From Labrys miyagiensis (lineage in GTDB: Bacteria; Pseudomonadota; Alphaproteobacteria; Rhizobiales; Labraceae): a stretch of DNA of 64,000 nucleotides. Under the pieces are notes generated by a model. It had not been told where the DNA came from. It saw only the letters and a program-made list of their open reading frames with translations, and made no database searches. A program made the translations under genes and the position numbers. Below are positions 43,918 to 52,180 of this stretch, in pieces. The DNA lies in contig NZ_BSPC01000027.1 of the NCBI RefSeq assembly GCF_030160835.1, positions 1-64,000 of the forward strand, read 5' to 3'. How positions within the stretch are numbered: position 1 is the first letter of the stretch; each line of letters starts with the position of its first letter.

Positions 43918-44235
43918 CTAATAATTCAGCACGCGGATGTAGACCACCGGTTGATCATCCCGAACCAGAGCTACGCCCTCGTGACCCTGAAGTGGTTCTC
44001 GAAGCCGGCTTTGACAAAGCCAGAGGCTATCGCCTCCCCGCATTTCGCTGAGGATCGGGGTGAGACCGCCTTTCAGACTTTCTAAATCTCGAATTCGCTG
44101 CAAAAGGTGATCGGGCAACCTCTCAACGCGCAGCAACAACCACTCCGAAAATTGCTGTAACGAAACCTCTTCGATCAATTCGACATCTCTGGGCCAGTAT
44201 TTGACAGCGTTTGCCCAAAATACATGCATGTGCAT
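43918..44235 (-). CDS. hypothetical protein, 105 aa
   Basis: ATG at 44235. Regular sequence with DVELIEEVSLQQFSEWLLLR, ERLPDHLLQRIRDLESLKG and VALVRDDQPVVYIRVL. It resembles a small two-domain soluble protein. Function is unknown. Confidence 0.55.
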   Translation of the reverse strand: MHMHVFWANAVKYWPRDVELIEEVSLQQFSEWLLLRVERLPDHLLQRIRDLESLKGGLTPILSEMRGGDSLWLCQSRLREPLQGHEGVALVRDDQPVVYIRVLNY

Positions 44236-44474
44236 GTCGCCTTTAGCTTAGATCGCCGTTGCTGCGACTTTGTCATATAGAAAAGAACTTATCGCCTTCA
44301 AAATCAATGACCGTGTTTTCGAAGGCATGACCCAATCATCGCGACCTCCGCAGAATGACCAAGGCGGTGCGCCCAAGGACGCGTCTGCCAAGGGCGATAA
44401 TCTATTTTTGATATAGATCAAGCAGTCGGGACGCCTTCGTCGCATCCTTCTAGGTCAGGGCACGGAGACGACCG

Positions 44475-44699
44475 ATGAAAGAGGTGACGGCCTTGGCCGA
44501 CCAATGCAATGATATGCTGCGCAACGGCATGGACTTCCCCGAGATCTGGAACTCCCATTTGCGCGGGCGCTGGCTGGTGATAGGCCCACCACTCCAGGCC
44601 TACCGGCGCGAGGAGCCTGTCCTTGAGATCCCGCTCGGCAGCTTGCGCGCGCTGGTATTCCACTCGGATGAAGGCCTCTCCGAGGCACGGTGGCGGTAG
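44475..44699 (+). CDS. hypothetical protein, 74 aa
   Basis: ATG at 44475. The sequence TALADQCNDMLRNGMDFPEI, then IWNSHLRGRWLVIGPP and LEIPLGSLRALVFHSDE, reads as a real small protein. No family recognised. Confidence 0.45.
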   Translation: MKEVTALADQCNDMLRNGMDFPEIWNSHLRGRWLVIGPPLQAYRREEPVLEIPLGSLRALVFHSDEGLSEARWR

Positions 44700-44799
44700 G
44701 CTAATAGTTGGGTCTTTATCTCAGCCCTACGATGATCTCGACCAGCGGCCCGATCGACGTTTTAGTCGTTATGGGGTGGCGCGCAGGCGCTCCTCCGCC

Positions 44800-44898
44800 C
44801 GCGCGCCGACCTTTGGCGGTCGCCACAGGATCGAACCGACGGACAAGGCGCGGCGTCAGGCGGAGGAACGGCTCGGACAAGCCCTTGCATCAAAATAA
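44800..44898 (+). repeat. IEPTEKARR module, copy 3, with hairpin
   Basis: Reads IEPTDKARRQAEERLGQALASK and stops at 44896-44898; upstream is not protein-like. It is followed at once by AACCCGGCTCGGGGCCGGG, a strong hairpin. The arrangement, module then hairpin, is like copy 1. Confidence 0.5.
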
Positions 44899-45073
44899 AA
44901 CCCGGCTCGGGGCCGGGCGGTAGCCTCACTGTCTGGAGGGCAATGGGCCATTGGTTTCTGCTTTGGTTATACAATCTTAGCTCGATCCGAACACACTGAA
45001 TTCCTATCGAGCAAAAATAGGACTGTCTAGAGGCGCCGTAGTTCGAGGCAATATGATTTCGACAAAAAGCTGT

Positions 45074-45155
45074 TGGCGGAGGGTGATGGAATCGAACACA
45101 TCACCGTTTCCGGGGCACGGTTTGTACCGTATGCTCACCTTGAGCGCCACCCTCC
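45074..45155 (-). pseudogene. tRNA-Sec-like (selC) relic
   Basis: Read on the minus strand, GGAGGGTG and CACCCTCC form a perfect 8-bp acceptor stem followed by G and CCA. Eight base pairs and discriminator G are hallmarks of tRNA-Sec. A D-arm (GCTC/GAGC) and a T-loop-like TTCGATT are present. The anticodon loop lacks TCA in the right place, the T stem has an extra base, and the total is 82 nt against about 95. It therefore seems a decayed selC gene rather than a functional tRNA. Its 5' end is copied at ~50258-50273. Confidence 0.5.
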
Positions 45156-45304
45156 CAACCAATCAGTAGCGGAATATTGCATTCAAAGCTTGGAAGGGCG
45201 CAATTGTTCAAAAGAACTATTTGCTGTGATTATAAGGATATTCGCATCGCTACTGCCCGGTTGCAGGCCCTACCTCTTTTCTGGCGTCTCACCAAAAAGA
45301 TCCG

Positions 45305-45574
45305 TCACCAGCCGCCTCGCTCCAGATCATCAGGCGTCTCGCCATAACGCGCCAGGATTACGGCATCTTCGAAATGACCGGTTGGGGGATCACCGGACCG
45401 CGAGAAGGCAATGGCGCCGACGATAGTATCAACGCCCCGCAAGGCGCCAATCCGAGTGAACGCCCTTATCTCTGCGTGCGCTTGTGATGGCGCTTCCTCG
45501 GCATTGAGACCAAGCAACCCACCATCGGGCATACGGACGAAGGGAACAACAACGTAATACGTTATGCGGGCCAT
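45305..45574 (-). CDS. hypothetical protein, 89 aa (paralogue at 50425)
   Basis: ATG at 45574. It is nearly identical in order to the protein at 50425-50694: ARITYYVVVPFVRMPDGGLL, APSQAHAEIRAFTRIGAL, GVDTIVGAIAFSRSGDPPTG, ILARYGETPDDLERGGW. Function is unknown. It belongs to the tandem duplication. Confidence 0.65.
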   Translation of the reverse strand: MARITYYVVVPFVRMPDGGLLGLNAEEAPSQAHAEIRAFTRIGALRGVDTIVGAIAFSRSGDPPTGHFEDAVILARYGETPDDLERGGW

Positions 45575-45724
45575 GCCTTTCACCCCATCATAGCTTCGCA
45601 GAACTGACATTTGCCTCTTATCGGGATCTTCTTCCGCGTCATCGCTGCAGTATCGAGCCCATTCCGCATCGCTGCTCAATAGCCACACGTGCTATTGGAT
45701 CCATCTCTTATGAGTATACCCCAG

Positions 45725-45790
45725 CGAGACAATCAGATGAGACACTTTCTGCGTCTCATTTGGGTTTACTTTTGTATTACGAGACGGCAT
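45725..45790. promoter_or_regulatory. candidate recombination (res) or operator site
   Basis: ATGAGAC and GTCTCAT (45736-45760) form an inverted repeat around a 9-base spacer. Further GAGAC words occur at ~45725, ~45780 and ~45810. It lies just before the serine-recombinase gene, where resolvases usually bind and cross over. Confidence 0.4.
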
Positions 45791-45830
45791 GGAGAAAGGG
45801 TCTGGAATCAAACGAGACGGATGCCAGCGA

Positions 45831-46370
45831 ATGACCACGTATGGCTATGCACGCGTCAGTACCATTGATCAGGATCTGACAATTCAGATCGAGGCCCTCC
45901 GCAAAAACGGTTGCGAAGTCATCCGGGAGGAGAAGCGCTCCGGTACGACCCGGGAGGGCAGAACGGAGCTCGATACGCTTCTCACCTTTCTCCGTTCAGG
46001 CGACACGCTGATGGTTACGCGCATCGATCGCCTGGCGCGCAGCATCGGCGACCTGCAGGATATCGTTCACGCGCTGAGGGCTAAGGGTGTGGCGCTCAAG
46101 GCCACTGAGCAGCCGATCGACACCAGCACGGCCGCGGGCAAGGCTTTCCTGGATATGCTTGGCGTCTTCGCGGAGTTCGAAACGAACCTGCGCAAGGAGC
46201 GCCAGATGGAGGGCATCGCCAAGGCGAAGGCTGCTGGGGTGTACAAGGGGCGCAAGCCGAGCATCGATACGGCGAAGGTGAAAGACCTGCAGAATAGCGG
46301 GCTCGGCGCCACGGAGATTGCGAAGCGGCTTGGGATTGGGAGGGCGAGTGTATACCGCGTTGTGGGCTAG
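45831..46370 (+). CDS. serine recombinase (resolvase/invertase family)
   Basis: Encodes 179 aa from ATG at 45831, consistent with small resolvases; an in-frame ATG at 45789 is possible. The catalytic Ser is in YGYARVSTIDQDL (S10). Conserved Arg/Glu residues (RSGTTREGR, VTRIDRLARSIGDL, EFETNLRKER) follow, with a C-terminal helix-turn-helix (GATEIAKRLGIGRASVYRV). It may resolve cointegrates or invert DNA. It lies within the segmental duplication and probably entered as an insertion. Confidence 0.9.
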   Translation: MTTYGYARVSTIDQDLTIQIEALRKNGCEVIREEKRSGTTREGRTELDTLLTFLRSGDTLMVTRIDRLARSIGDLQDIVHALRAKGVALKATEQPIDTSTAAGKAFLDMLGVFAEFETNLRKERQMEGIAKAKAAGVYKGRKPSIDTAKVKDLQNSGLGATEIAKRLGIGRASVYRVVG

Positions 46371-46399
46371 CCCTGCGCCTCGAAACCCAGGCCGCTCCG

Positions 46400-46570
46400 T
46401 TAATCGCCGTCGGCGTCGTCCAGATCGTTGTCTGCGCTGTGCCAACCCTCACTCCAGCGCCGATAGTGGCCTCGATCGATATCTGGATCGCACGGATTCG
46501 CGTCTTCCGAATATCCCGTCCAACGAGCAATCTCGCCATCGCAGAAGGCGTCGTTTGTTGCTTGCTCCAT
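46400..46570 (-). CDS. small RMF-like protein, 56 aa
   Basis: ATG at 46570 follows AGGAGGCGAT, an excellent ribosome site. The sequence ARWTGYSEDANPCDPDIDRG, then HYRRWSEGW resembles the ribosome-modulation-factor-like small proteins (Gx6NPx8-12WxxGW). It is a candidate ribosome-associated or nucleic-acid-binding factor. Identity is weak. Confidence 0.5.
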   Translation of the reverse strand: MEQATNDAFCDGEIARWTGYSEDANPCDPDIDRGHYRRWSEGWHSADNDLDDADGD

Positions 46571-46646
46571 ATCGCCTCCTTTGCAGGTAATTGGCGACAC
46601 ATTCAGTGCTTCGTCGATCTCCCACGGAAACTGAGCCCTTTCGCCG

Positions 46647-46739
46647 TCAGTTGCGCCAGCCTGTGATTGAGAGGGTCACGCCAAAGATTGCCGTCCCTCC
46701 AACGATCAACAACAGCATGAAAATGTCTGCGATCGGCAT
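46647..46739 (-). CDS. possible 30-aa membrane peptide
   Basis: ATG at 46739 reads MPIADIFMLLLIVGGTAIFG and ends LSITGWRN, one transmembrane helix. The ribosome site is weak. Short single-helix peptides of this kind are common but hard to prove. Confidence 0.3.
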   Translation of the reverse strand: MPIADIFMLLLIVGGTAIFGVTLSITGWRN

Positions 46740-47296
46740 AGTCCTACGTCGCTCCTTTCAGCTCGGCTGCAAAAAACGAGACGCTGAGGAGAAGGTGGCT
46801 TATCGAGCAAGACCCCGCCTTGACATAGGTCAAGGGGAACCGATCGTCGGCACGCTTGGGACGAACGGCTGCAAGCTGGATGTGTGGGGAGGCTATTGCA
46901 GATTTGGGGAGAAGTGGCCCGTGCCTGAATTTTCGATAAATTGGCTTGGATGCGGCGACTTTGATTGAAGCTCGGCTCAAGTGTGAGCCCAGTCCCACGG
47001 ACCGCCAGGTGCAGTGGACGGTGCAGAACGATGCAGACTTGGTCGTGGACGAGCCAGGGTAGCTGCCGTCCTGCGATCCCACGAGCCCATGACCGTGGAC
47101 AGGGAAAAAAGAAAAACCCGGCTCTTAGGTGAGCCGAGTTAGGCAAAACCTTATTTGCCAGATAGACGACCTGGCGAGCCGTCGCAGGCGAATATGCACG
47201 GTGAACCGTTACCCAAGTGTTACACGGTTAAATTGTGTACACCTCACAATACTACCGAGATGGTGCGGTGGAAGTAGCAGCTGCGTCCTGTTCCAT
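46740..47296. other. gene-poor stretch
   Basis: Contains a dispersed terminator-type repeat (47107-47185) and no confident gene. Frames on both strands are open by chance. Confidence 0.35.
47107..47185 (-). repeat. dispersed repeat with minus-strand terminator, copy 2
   Basis: AAAAACCCGGCTC, hairpin partner GAGCC, then GGCAAAACCTTATTTGCCAG. Matches the arrangement at 18712-18790. On the minus strand it reads DGSPGRLSGK and stop, then a hairpin and a long T-run. Confidence 0.55.
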
Positions 47297-47513
47297 TCTT
47301 CCCTAATTCTCCAGCCCAGCTTCTGTGTTATCGCCGACACAACCGCTGGATACTTCACCATTTCAGCCAGCGGCCAGGCCCGGCTTTAGCTTTCGCGGAA
47401 GTCGGGCCACCTCCTGCTGTCAGCGGGGCTTCGACAGCGCGTTGAGGAGCGCGAGGTGTCGTGATCGTTTGGTGAGAAGTCCTCAAACTACATCGGACCT
47501 TTCGTTACCAGGA

Positions 47514-47559
47514 AGGGGACTCGCCAGGGAGGTCTGCCCTCGGAGCGGGCGAGTCCCCT
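47514..47559. ncRNA. long perfect hairpin (candidate structured RNA)
   Basis: AGGGGACTCGCC (47514-47525) pairs perfectly with GGCGAGTCCCCT (47548-47559) around a 22-base loop. There is no T-run directly after it. The region (47480-47640) is repetitive in ACTCCCC/GGGGA words. It may be a small RNA, a processing site or a recombination site. Confidence 0.35.
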
Positions 47560-47818
47560 AACCGGGGGAAATGACCCAGATAGGGTGGGGAGCCCGCAGG
47601 GTGTCGGAAGGGCGTGAGCGGACTCCCCTGACAGGCTATGCCATCTCGTCTCTTGCCGGCGCTCAAAGCACGGAACACGGTGGCAGAGGAGACTTCTAGG
47701 AATGCCGGTGTCGACGGTTCGCAAAGAGCGTTGTTGCCGCGCTCCCATGCCGACATCGGGTTTCCCATGATGGCGACCCATCGAAGGTCTAACCCTTGCG
47801 CCGGCTATCGGTTCCATC

Positions 47819-48001
47819 CTAGCGGCGGTCGATGCCGAGTTTCTCCTCGAGTTCGTACAGCCGCCGCCCGAGGTCGTCTCGGACCTTCTCCAGCCGATTG
47901 ATGCGCACCTGCTCGACGAGGGTGGTGAGCGCGAAGAACACAAACACGCCCGTCGGGAGCGGCGCGATCGAGAGCTGGTAGAGCTCGTTCCACAAACCCA
48001 T
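47819..48001 (-). CDS. small membrane protein with coiled coil
   Basis: ATG at 48001 (GGAG upstream) gives ~60 aa. The N-terminal half is a membrane helix (LSIAPLPTGVFVFFALTTLV). The C-terminal half is charged and helical (RINRLEKVRDDLGRRLYELE), like a short coiled coil. It lies between the second and third blocks of arm A and is absent from arm B. Function is unknown. Confidence 0.55.
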   Translation of the reverse strand: MGLWNELYQLSIAPLPTGVFVFFALTTLVEQVRINRLEKVRDDLGRRLYELEEKLGIDRR

Positions 48002-48020
48002 CATTTCTCCATCCTTCGAG

Positions 48021-48257
48021 CTACTTGGACTTGCGTTGCTTCTTCTCGTGAGCGGCCCACATGCGATTGATGTCGGCCTCACTGCCGATCTTTACCCGCG
48101 ACGGTGCGGCCGCTGGCGGCCGCGCCACCCAGGATCTACTCAGCCGTCTCAGATATTCAAGCCGCTCGTCGCCCTCGACGTTGTGACCCTCGAAGAAGCC
48201 CTCGAGGATTTTTTGCAGAGCCTGGTAGATCCGCTCCTGGTCATCGTCTGCGCTCAT
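48021..48257 (-). CDS. hypothetical protein, 78 aa (paralogue at 51130)
   Basis: Almost identical to the protein at 51130-51369, beginning SADDDQERIYQALQKILEGF and with SRVKIGSEADINRMWAAHEK near the end. Helical, charged, soluble. It belongs to the tandem duplication. Confidence 0.65.
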   Translation of the reverse strand: MSADDDQERIYQALQKILEGFFEGHNVEGDERLEYLRRLSRSWVARPPAAAPSRVKIGSEADINRMWAAHEKKQRKSK

Positions 48258-48777
48258 AGTCTCACTTCTTGAAGAGGCACTTCGGTTGGAAAACGCAAGT
48301 CGTCATGGTCAAATATCTTCCACCAATATTTTCTTAACCTGCCAGCTAAGGTCTGCAATTGCATCCGCCCCGCAAATCCACTTGGTGATCTGCGCGATCG
48401 GTCAGCGGGACAGCAGCTCGTGGCTTCTCAATGTAAGGATGTCAAACCATAAGGCTCGAGGCCAAGGCATATCTGTGCAGCAGTCTCCATTCTGAAACGG
48501 CCTGCCAATCTCCTCGGCACCGTCCGCAACAAAAACCCGGCTCGCGTGCAGCGAACCGGGTTGGGCAAGTCCATCTCGCTCCAGAACAATGACCTTGGTT
48601 GGCGAGGCCATCGATTGCGCAAACATATCCCCTTCTGCGCTGCCGGATTATCCCTCAAACAGAGCAGTATCCTGCACAAGACCAAAACCCGGCTCGGAGC
48701 CAGCTTCCGCCCAAACGATGCGGATGCGCCATTGATGGTTTGTCCGAATGGAATGCTATCCCGCGCGGTCAGCCCCA
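48258..48777. other. gene-poor stretch with partial repeats
   Basis: The first ~80 bases belong to the duplicated block. A short copy of the AAAAACCCGGCTCG hairpin lies at 48533-48572 and a further half copy near 48683. Open frames here lack ribosome sites and good composition. Confidence 0.4.
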
Positions 48778-49200
48778 TCACGCCTGGGCGCTGATGCGCT
48801 TCAGGACATTGACGGCCAGGACGTTGCGGTGGCTGCCGTGCAGGCCGCAGATCTTGCAGCCGTTGTCACTGAAATCGGCAGATTGCTGGAATTGAAAGAG
48901 TTCGTCGTCCAGCGCCTTCATCGTCATGATGCCGACAATGGCGTCCGCGGCATTCTGGTAGGACCTGTTGATGATGCCTCGCTTGGTCTTGTAGTTGAGC
49001 ACCGCCTTCGACGTCGTAGGGCCGTAGAACTTCGTGAGCCGCTCGGCATCGGCGATGACGGCGCCGTCGAGCATGATGAGCGCCTCCTGGATCTTGCCGA
49101 CATGCTCGCCAGCATGACCTTCCAGGATATGAGATGGATTGGCGACGGCTGCCGCCTCGAGAGCCATATCGCCCTGGAAAATGTAAGCACGAAGCGCCAT
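48778..49200 (-). CDS. peptidoglycan-binding-like protein, second gene of the metzincin operon
   Basis: Encodes 140 aa from ATG at 49200. The middle (GKIQEALIMLDGAVI, FYGPTTSKAVLNYKTKRGI) resembles a peptidoglycan-binding domain type 1, in which a helix pair and YG..T..AV..Y recur. The C-terminus has NGCKICGLHGSH, a Cys/His cluster. No signal peptide is visible. It begins 8 bases after the metzincin stop, so the two are likely co-expressed. It may serve to target the protease. Confidence 0.55.
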   Translation of the reverse strand: MALRAYIFQGDMALEAAAVANPSHILEGHAGEHVGKIQEALIMLDGAVIADAERLTKFYGPTTSKAVLNYKTKRGIINRSYQNAADAIVGIMTMKALDDELFQFQQSADFSDNGCKICGLHGSHRNVLAVNVLKRISAQA

Positions 49201-49208
49201 GGCCGACC

Positions 49209-50204
49209 TCATATCGCCAGAGGAAACACGGGCCCAACATTGTGGACCGACTCGATATGTTCGCCGAGAAACCGCATGGTCAGGGAAGGTCCGAGGTGAG
49301 GAAACATGATGGACGCCCGGGCGGTGACATGCTGGGCGCCGCAAGCATGGCCCGTTTCATGCATGAACGCCTTCATGGTCTCGTCCACGTTCGAGGTGGA
49401 AGGTGTAAAGAAGATCACATTCGTATTGGTCGCAAATCTGATGTTGACGTCGATGACATCCGACTGAGACTTGCTGGTGACTGGTCTCGTCAGCAGAAAT
49501 ACGAAATGCGTTCTGGGAAATAGCCTTGGAAAATTTGTGAATACTTCCGAGGTCATCACAAATGAGGCTTTATCCTTCTCGGGGGCCATGATCGCGTCGA
49601 CGTTGATGGGGCTGCCAAAGTCGCGCGCCGATTTGACTTCGTCGATAGGTTTGCCCGGTTCGAGTTCCTGGAGCTCCAAATTCAACTGGCTGAGAAACGA
49701 GGTGTTCGCCTTGGCCATGACATCGCGCGGATTGATGCCCTTGGCGGTGAACAGGCTCTTCACGTCGCCCCGCATGTCGGAGAAATAAACAAACGCCACT
49801 TTCTTGGTGATCTTCGGTTTGACGCCGATGATGATGCCGTCCGAAAAGGTGATGTCATCGCCGCCGCTGACCTCGTTGACGGAGATAAAGGCGTTGGCGA
49901 AAGCTTGGCCTTTGACGTCAAATTGCGCTTCGGTGCCGGCCGGAATTCTAAACACGGTATCGTTCGCCATGCGCGACGGTTCGATCCCCGGTATCGGGCT
50001 GCCATCCTTTTTGCGAAACCTGCCGATCAGGATCGCCCGCGCATTGCTTTTCGAAACCTCGACATCGACGGGAAGCTTGTCGGTCTTGATGGTGAGCGTT
50101 CGGGTGCCGTCGAGCGGAACCATCTGATACTTGCCGTAATCAGGCCCGTTGTCATAGCCGTCGAGGGGGAACGCCGCCCCGATCTTGTCGACTATGAGCG
50201 TCAT
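49209..50204 (-). CDS. metzincin-type metalloprotease, leaderless
   Basis: Encodes 331 aa from ATG at 50204, preceded by GAGGAGAATG. Residues 282-292 read HETGHACGAQH, the full HExxHxxGxxH zinc motif, with a Met-turn (SIMF, M300) eight residues later. The N-terminal ~130 residues are strand-rich (TRTLTIKTDKLPVDVEVS, AFISVNEVSGGDD) and may be a propeptide or binding domain. There is no signal peptide, so export, if any, is by an unusual route. It is the first gene of a two-gene operon, and the start of arm B lies just upstream. Family within the metzincins is not resolved. Confidence 0.75.
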   Translation of the reverse strand: MTLIVDKIGAAFPLDGYDNGPDYGKYQMVPLDGTRTLTIKTDKLPVDVEVSKSNARAILIGRFRKKDGSPIPGIEPSRMANDTVFRIPAGTEAQFDVKGQAFANAFISVNEVSGGDDITFSDGIIIGVKPKITKKVAFVYFSDMRGDVKSLFTAKGINPRDVMAKANTSFLSQLNLELQELEPGKPIDEVKSARDFGSPINVDAIMAPEKDKASFVMTSEVFTNFPRLFPRTHFVFLLTRPVTSKSQSDVIDVNIRFATNTNVIFFTPSTSNVDETMKAFMHETGHACGAQHVTARASIMFPHLGPSLTMRFLGEHIESVHNVGPVFPLAI

Positions 50205-50424
50205 GATCCCATTCTCCTCACCGGAGGCCTTGTTCGGCTTCGTCGAGGAGACGCCCATGAGCGCCACCCTCCCAATCAGCCAGCCGCGATATATTGCATG
50301 TGAAGCCGGTGAGCGGGTAATTCATCAAAAGCACTATTCGAGCTCATTAAAAAGGTACTCAGATCGTTGATGCCTGCTTGCTGTCCGCCCACCTTATCTG
50401 GCGTCTCGCGACAACGAGCTTGGA

Positions 50425-50694
50425 TCACCAACCGCCTTGCTGCAGATCTTCGGGGGTCTCGCCGTAACGCGCGAGGATTACAGCGTCTTCGAAACGACCG
50501 GTGCTAGGATCGCCGGATCTGGAGAAGGCAACGGCGCCTACGATCGTATCAACACCTCTCAGTGCACCAGTTCGACTAAACGCCCGCATCTCTGCGTGGG
50601 CTTGGGATGGCGCATCTTCGGCCTGCAGGCCAAGCAATTCGCCGTCGGGCATACGGATGAAGGGGACGACGACATAGTAGGTGATGCGGGCCAT
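50425..50694 (-). CDS. hypothetical protein, 89 aa (paralogue of 45305)
   Basis: ATG at 50694. It shares ARITYYVVVPF, RMPDG, APSQAHAE, GVDTIVGA and ILARYGETP with the protein at 45305. Substitutions between them are conservative, suggesting both were kept under selection. Function is unknown. Confidence 0.65.
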   Translation of the reverse strand: MARITYYVVVPFIRMPDGELLGLQAEDAPSQAHAEMRAFSRTGALRGVDTIVGAVAFSRSGDPSTGRFEDAVILARYGETPEDLQQGGW

Positions 50695-51129
50695 GGTTTT
50701 CACCCGAACATAACAACGCAGATCTGGCGTGAACTTTATAGCATGACGCAACTCGACCTGGACGGCTGACAACACGCCATAAGCTAGCTCGGAGATTTCT
50801 CGGGACCTTATGTCCCATCTCTCCCTAATTCTTCAGCCCAACTTCTGTCTTATGGCCGACACAACCGCTGCTTACTTCGCCTTTCCAATCAGCGGCCAGG
50901 CCCGGCTTTAGCTTCCGCGGAAGTCGGGCCACTTTTGGCGCTTGAACCAGCGGCGGAGGATTGGTTGCTTGGAAGGTTTCTTCAAATGCCTCGACAAAAT
51001 TCGCAAGCCACATAGTGCGGCTGGGCCTCAACTACCGGTTCGCGCCCTAGCCCATCACATCCGCCTCGTCCGGCATCTCGCCCTCACATCCAAAAGAAGA
51101 GTCCGAGCCGCCGCCGTGACGGTTCCGGG

Positions 51130-51369
51130 CTATTTCTTGGGCTTGCGTTGGGCCTTCTCGTGGGCTGCCCACATCCGATTGATATCGGCCTCGCTGCCGA
51201 TCTTTACCCGCGACGGGGCAGCCGTTGGCGGCCGCGCCACCCAGGATCTACTCAGCCGTCGCAGATACTCAAGCCGCTCGTCGCCCTGGACGTTCTGACC
51301 CTCGAAGAAGCCCTCGAGGATCTTTTGCAGCGCCTGGTAGATCCGCTCCTGGTCATCGTCTGCGCTCAT
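51130..51369 (-). CDS. hypothetical protein, 79 aa (paralogue of 48021)
   Basis: Near-identical to the 48021 protein; differences are conservative (H/Q, E/Q, A/T). The downstream DNA is also conserved for ~80 bases, so a shared upstream or control sequence is likely. Function is unknown. Confidence 0.65.
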   Translation of the reverse strand: MSADDDQERIYQALQKILEGFFEGQNVQGDERLEYLRRLSRSWVARPPTAAPSRVKIGSEADINRMWAAHEKAQRKPKK

Positions 51370-51452
51370 AGTCTCACTTCTCGAAGAGGCACTTCGGTTG
51401 GAAAAGGCAAGTCGTCATGGTCAAATATCTTCCATCAATATTTGCTTAACGC

Positions 51453-51773
51453 GCCCGCATCCAAGCGACGGGTCTGCCTTTGCAAAGGAACATCGGCTGA
51501 GCCGGAATTCGCTAGAACAACAAGGGCTGTAGGATTTCAGAAGGCGCAGAAGTACGGGCTGTCCTCGGCGAAAACACACCGCCCCGATTTATAAATGTTC
51601 CCCGCGGCGCGGCCCCGTTTCGTTCGCTGCAGTAACATCTTGCCACCTGTCGAAATCATATTCTCACTTCCGAAATACACTTCACGAGTTGGATGTATGC
51701 AACACTCGCGGCCAATCTAAAGAGCACTACTATGTAGTCTATTTCACTTGGTTCAATCAATGATATCTTACAC
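51453..51773. other. AT-richer stretch without a gene
   Basis: No frame with good composition or ribosome site. It probably carries the downstream boundary of arm B and decayed DNA. Confidence 0.35.
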
Positions 51774-52180
51774 TTAACTGCGACCAATGCGGCGATGCCC
51801 TCCTTCCCTCAGGCAGGCCCGGGCCGTAATGACAATCGATTGCGTCAATTTCTTCGAGAATCGCCCGAGCGGCTCCCTGGAAATGAGAGAGTAGGACTTC
51901 GGCAAATAGTCTTCATTCTGCTCGCTGACGATCCACGCTGGGATCTCCAAACCGACACTGCGAGCCTCGATCTGTGGGATGGCCAGGGCACGGGTCTTGC
52001 CTGTCGGGGCTTGACTCGTGATCGGATACAACATTGCTATTTCTCGCCTTTCGCGCGCAATAACGAGCATCACTCAAACAGGCGGTCCTTCCGCCCCTCT
52101 GTTTCCCCACGATCCGTGTCGCGTGCCCGGAGGTAGGAATAGCGGATGACGGAACCGGTCTTGATGTCTTCGATGCTCAT
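51774..52180 (-). pseudogene. PemK/MazF-like toxin, frameshifted
   Basis: ATG at 52180 overlaps the antitoxin stop (ATGA) and reads MSIEDIKTGSVIRYSYLRAR, then KDRLFE and stops. The homology continues in another frame: VMLVIARERREIAMLYPITS, ALAIPQIEARSVGL, AWIVSEQNEDYLP and PLGRFSKKL to 51774. The latter segments match rhizobial PemK/MazF-like toxins (ITS, IP..E.R.GL, PLGRFS). One missing base near 52075, possibly with a nonsense change, breaks the gene. The toxin is thus probably inactive. Confidence 0.7.

Larger units (their letters stand above)
45141..48335. repeat. segmental duplication, arm A (interrupted)
   Basis: Three blocks recur in the same order and orientation as arm B at 50255-51452: 45141-45574 (with the gene at 45305), 47297-47412, and 48016-48335 (with the gene at 48021). 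In arm A, about 1.7 kb carrying the serine recombinase separates the first and second blocks, and ~600 bp separates the second and third. Confidence 0.7.
50255..51452. repeat. segmental duplication, arm B
   Basis: Blocks 50255-50694, 50820-50936 and 51130-51452 correspond to arm A blocks 45141-45574, 47297-47412 and 48016-48335, in the same order. The left boundary cuts into the tRNA-Sec-like sequence, of which only the first 16 or so bases remain. In arm B the blocks are close together, so this is probably nearer the original layout. Confidence 0.7.

Noticed and set aside
45725-45790. A CRISPR-like array, suggested by repeated GAGAC words
   Set aside because: Units are only 5-7 bases long and spacing is irregular. 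It fits a recombinase or operator site better.
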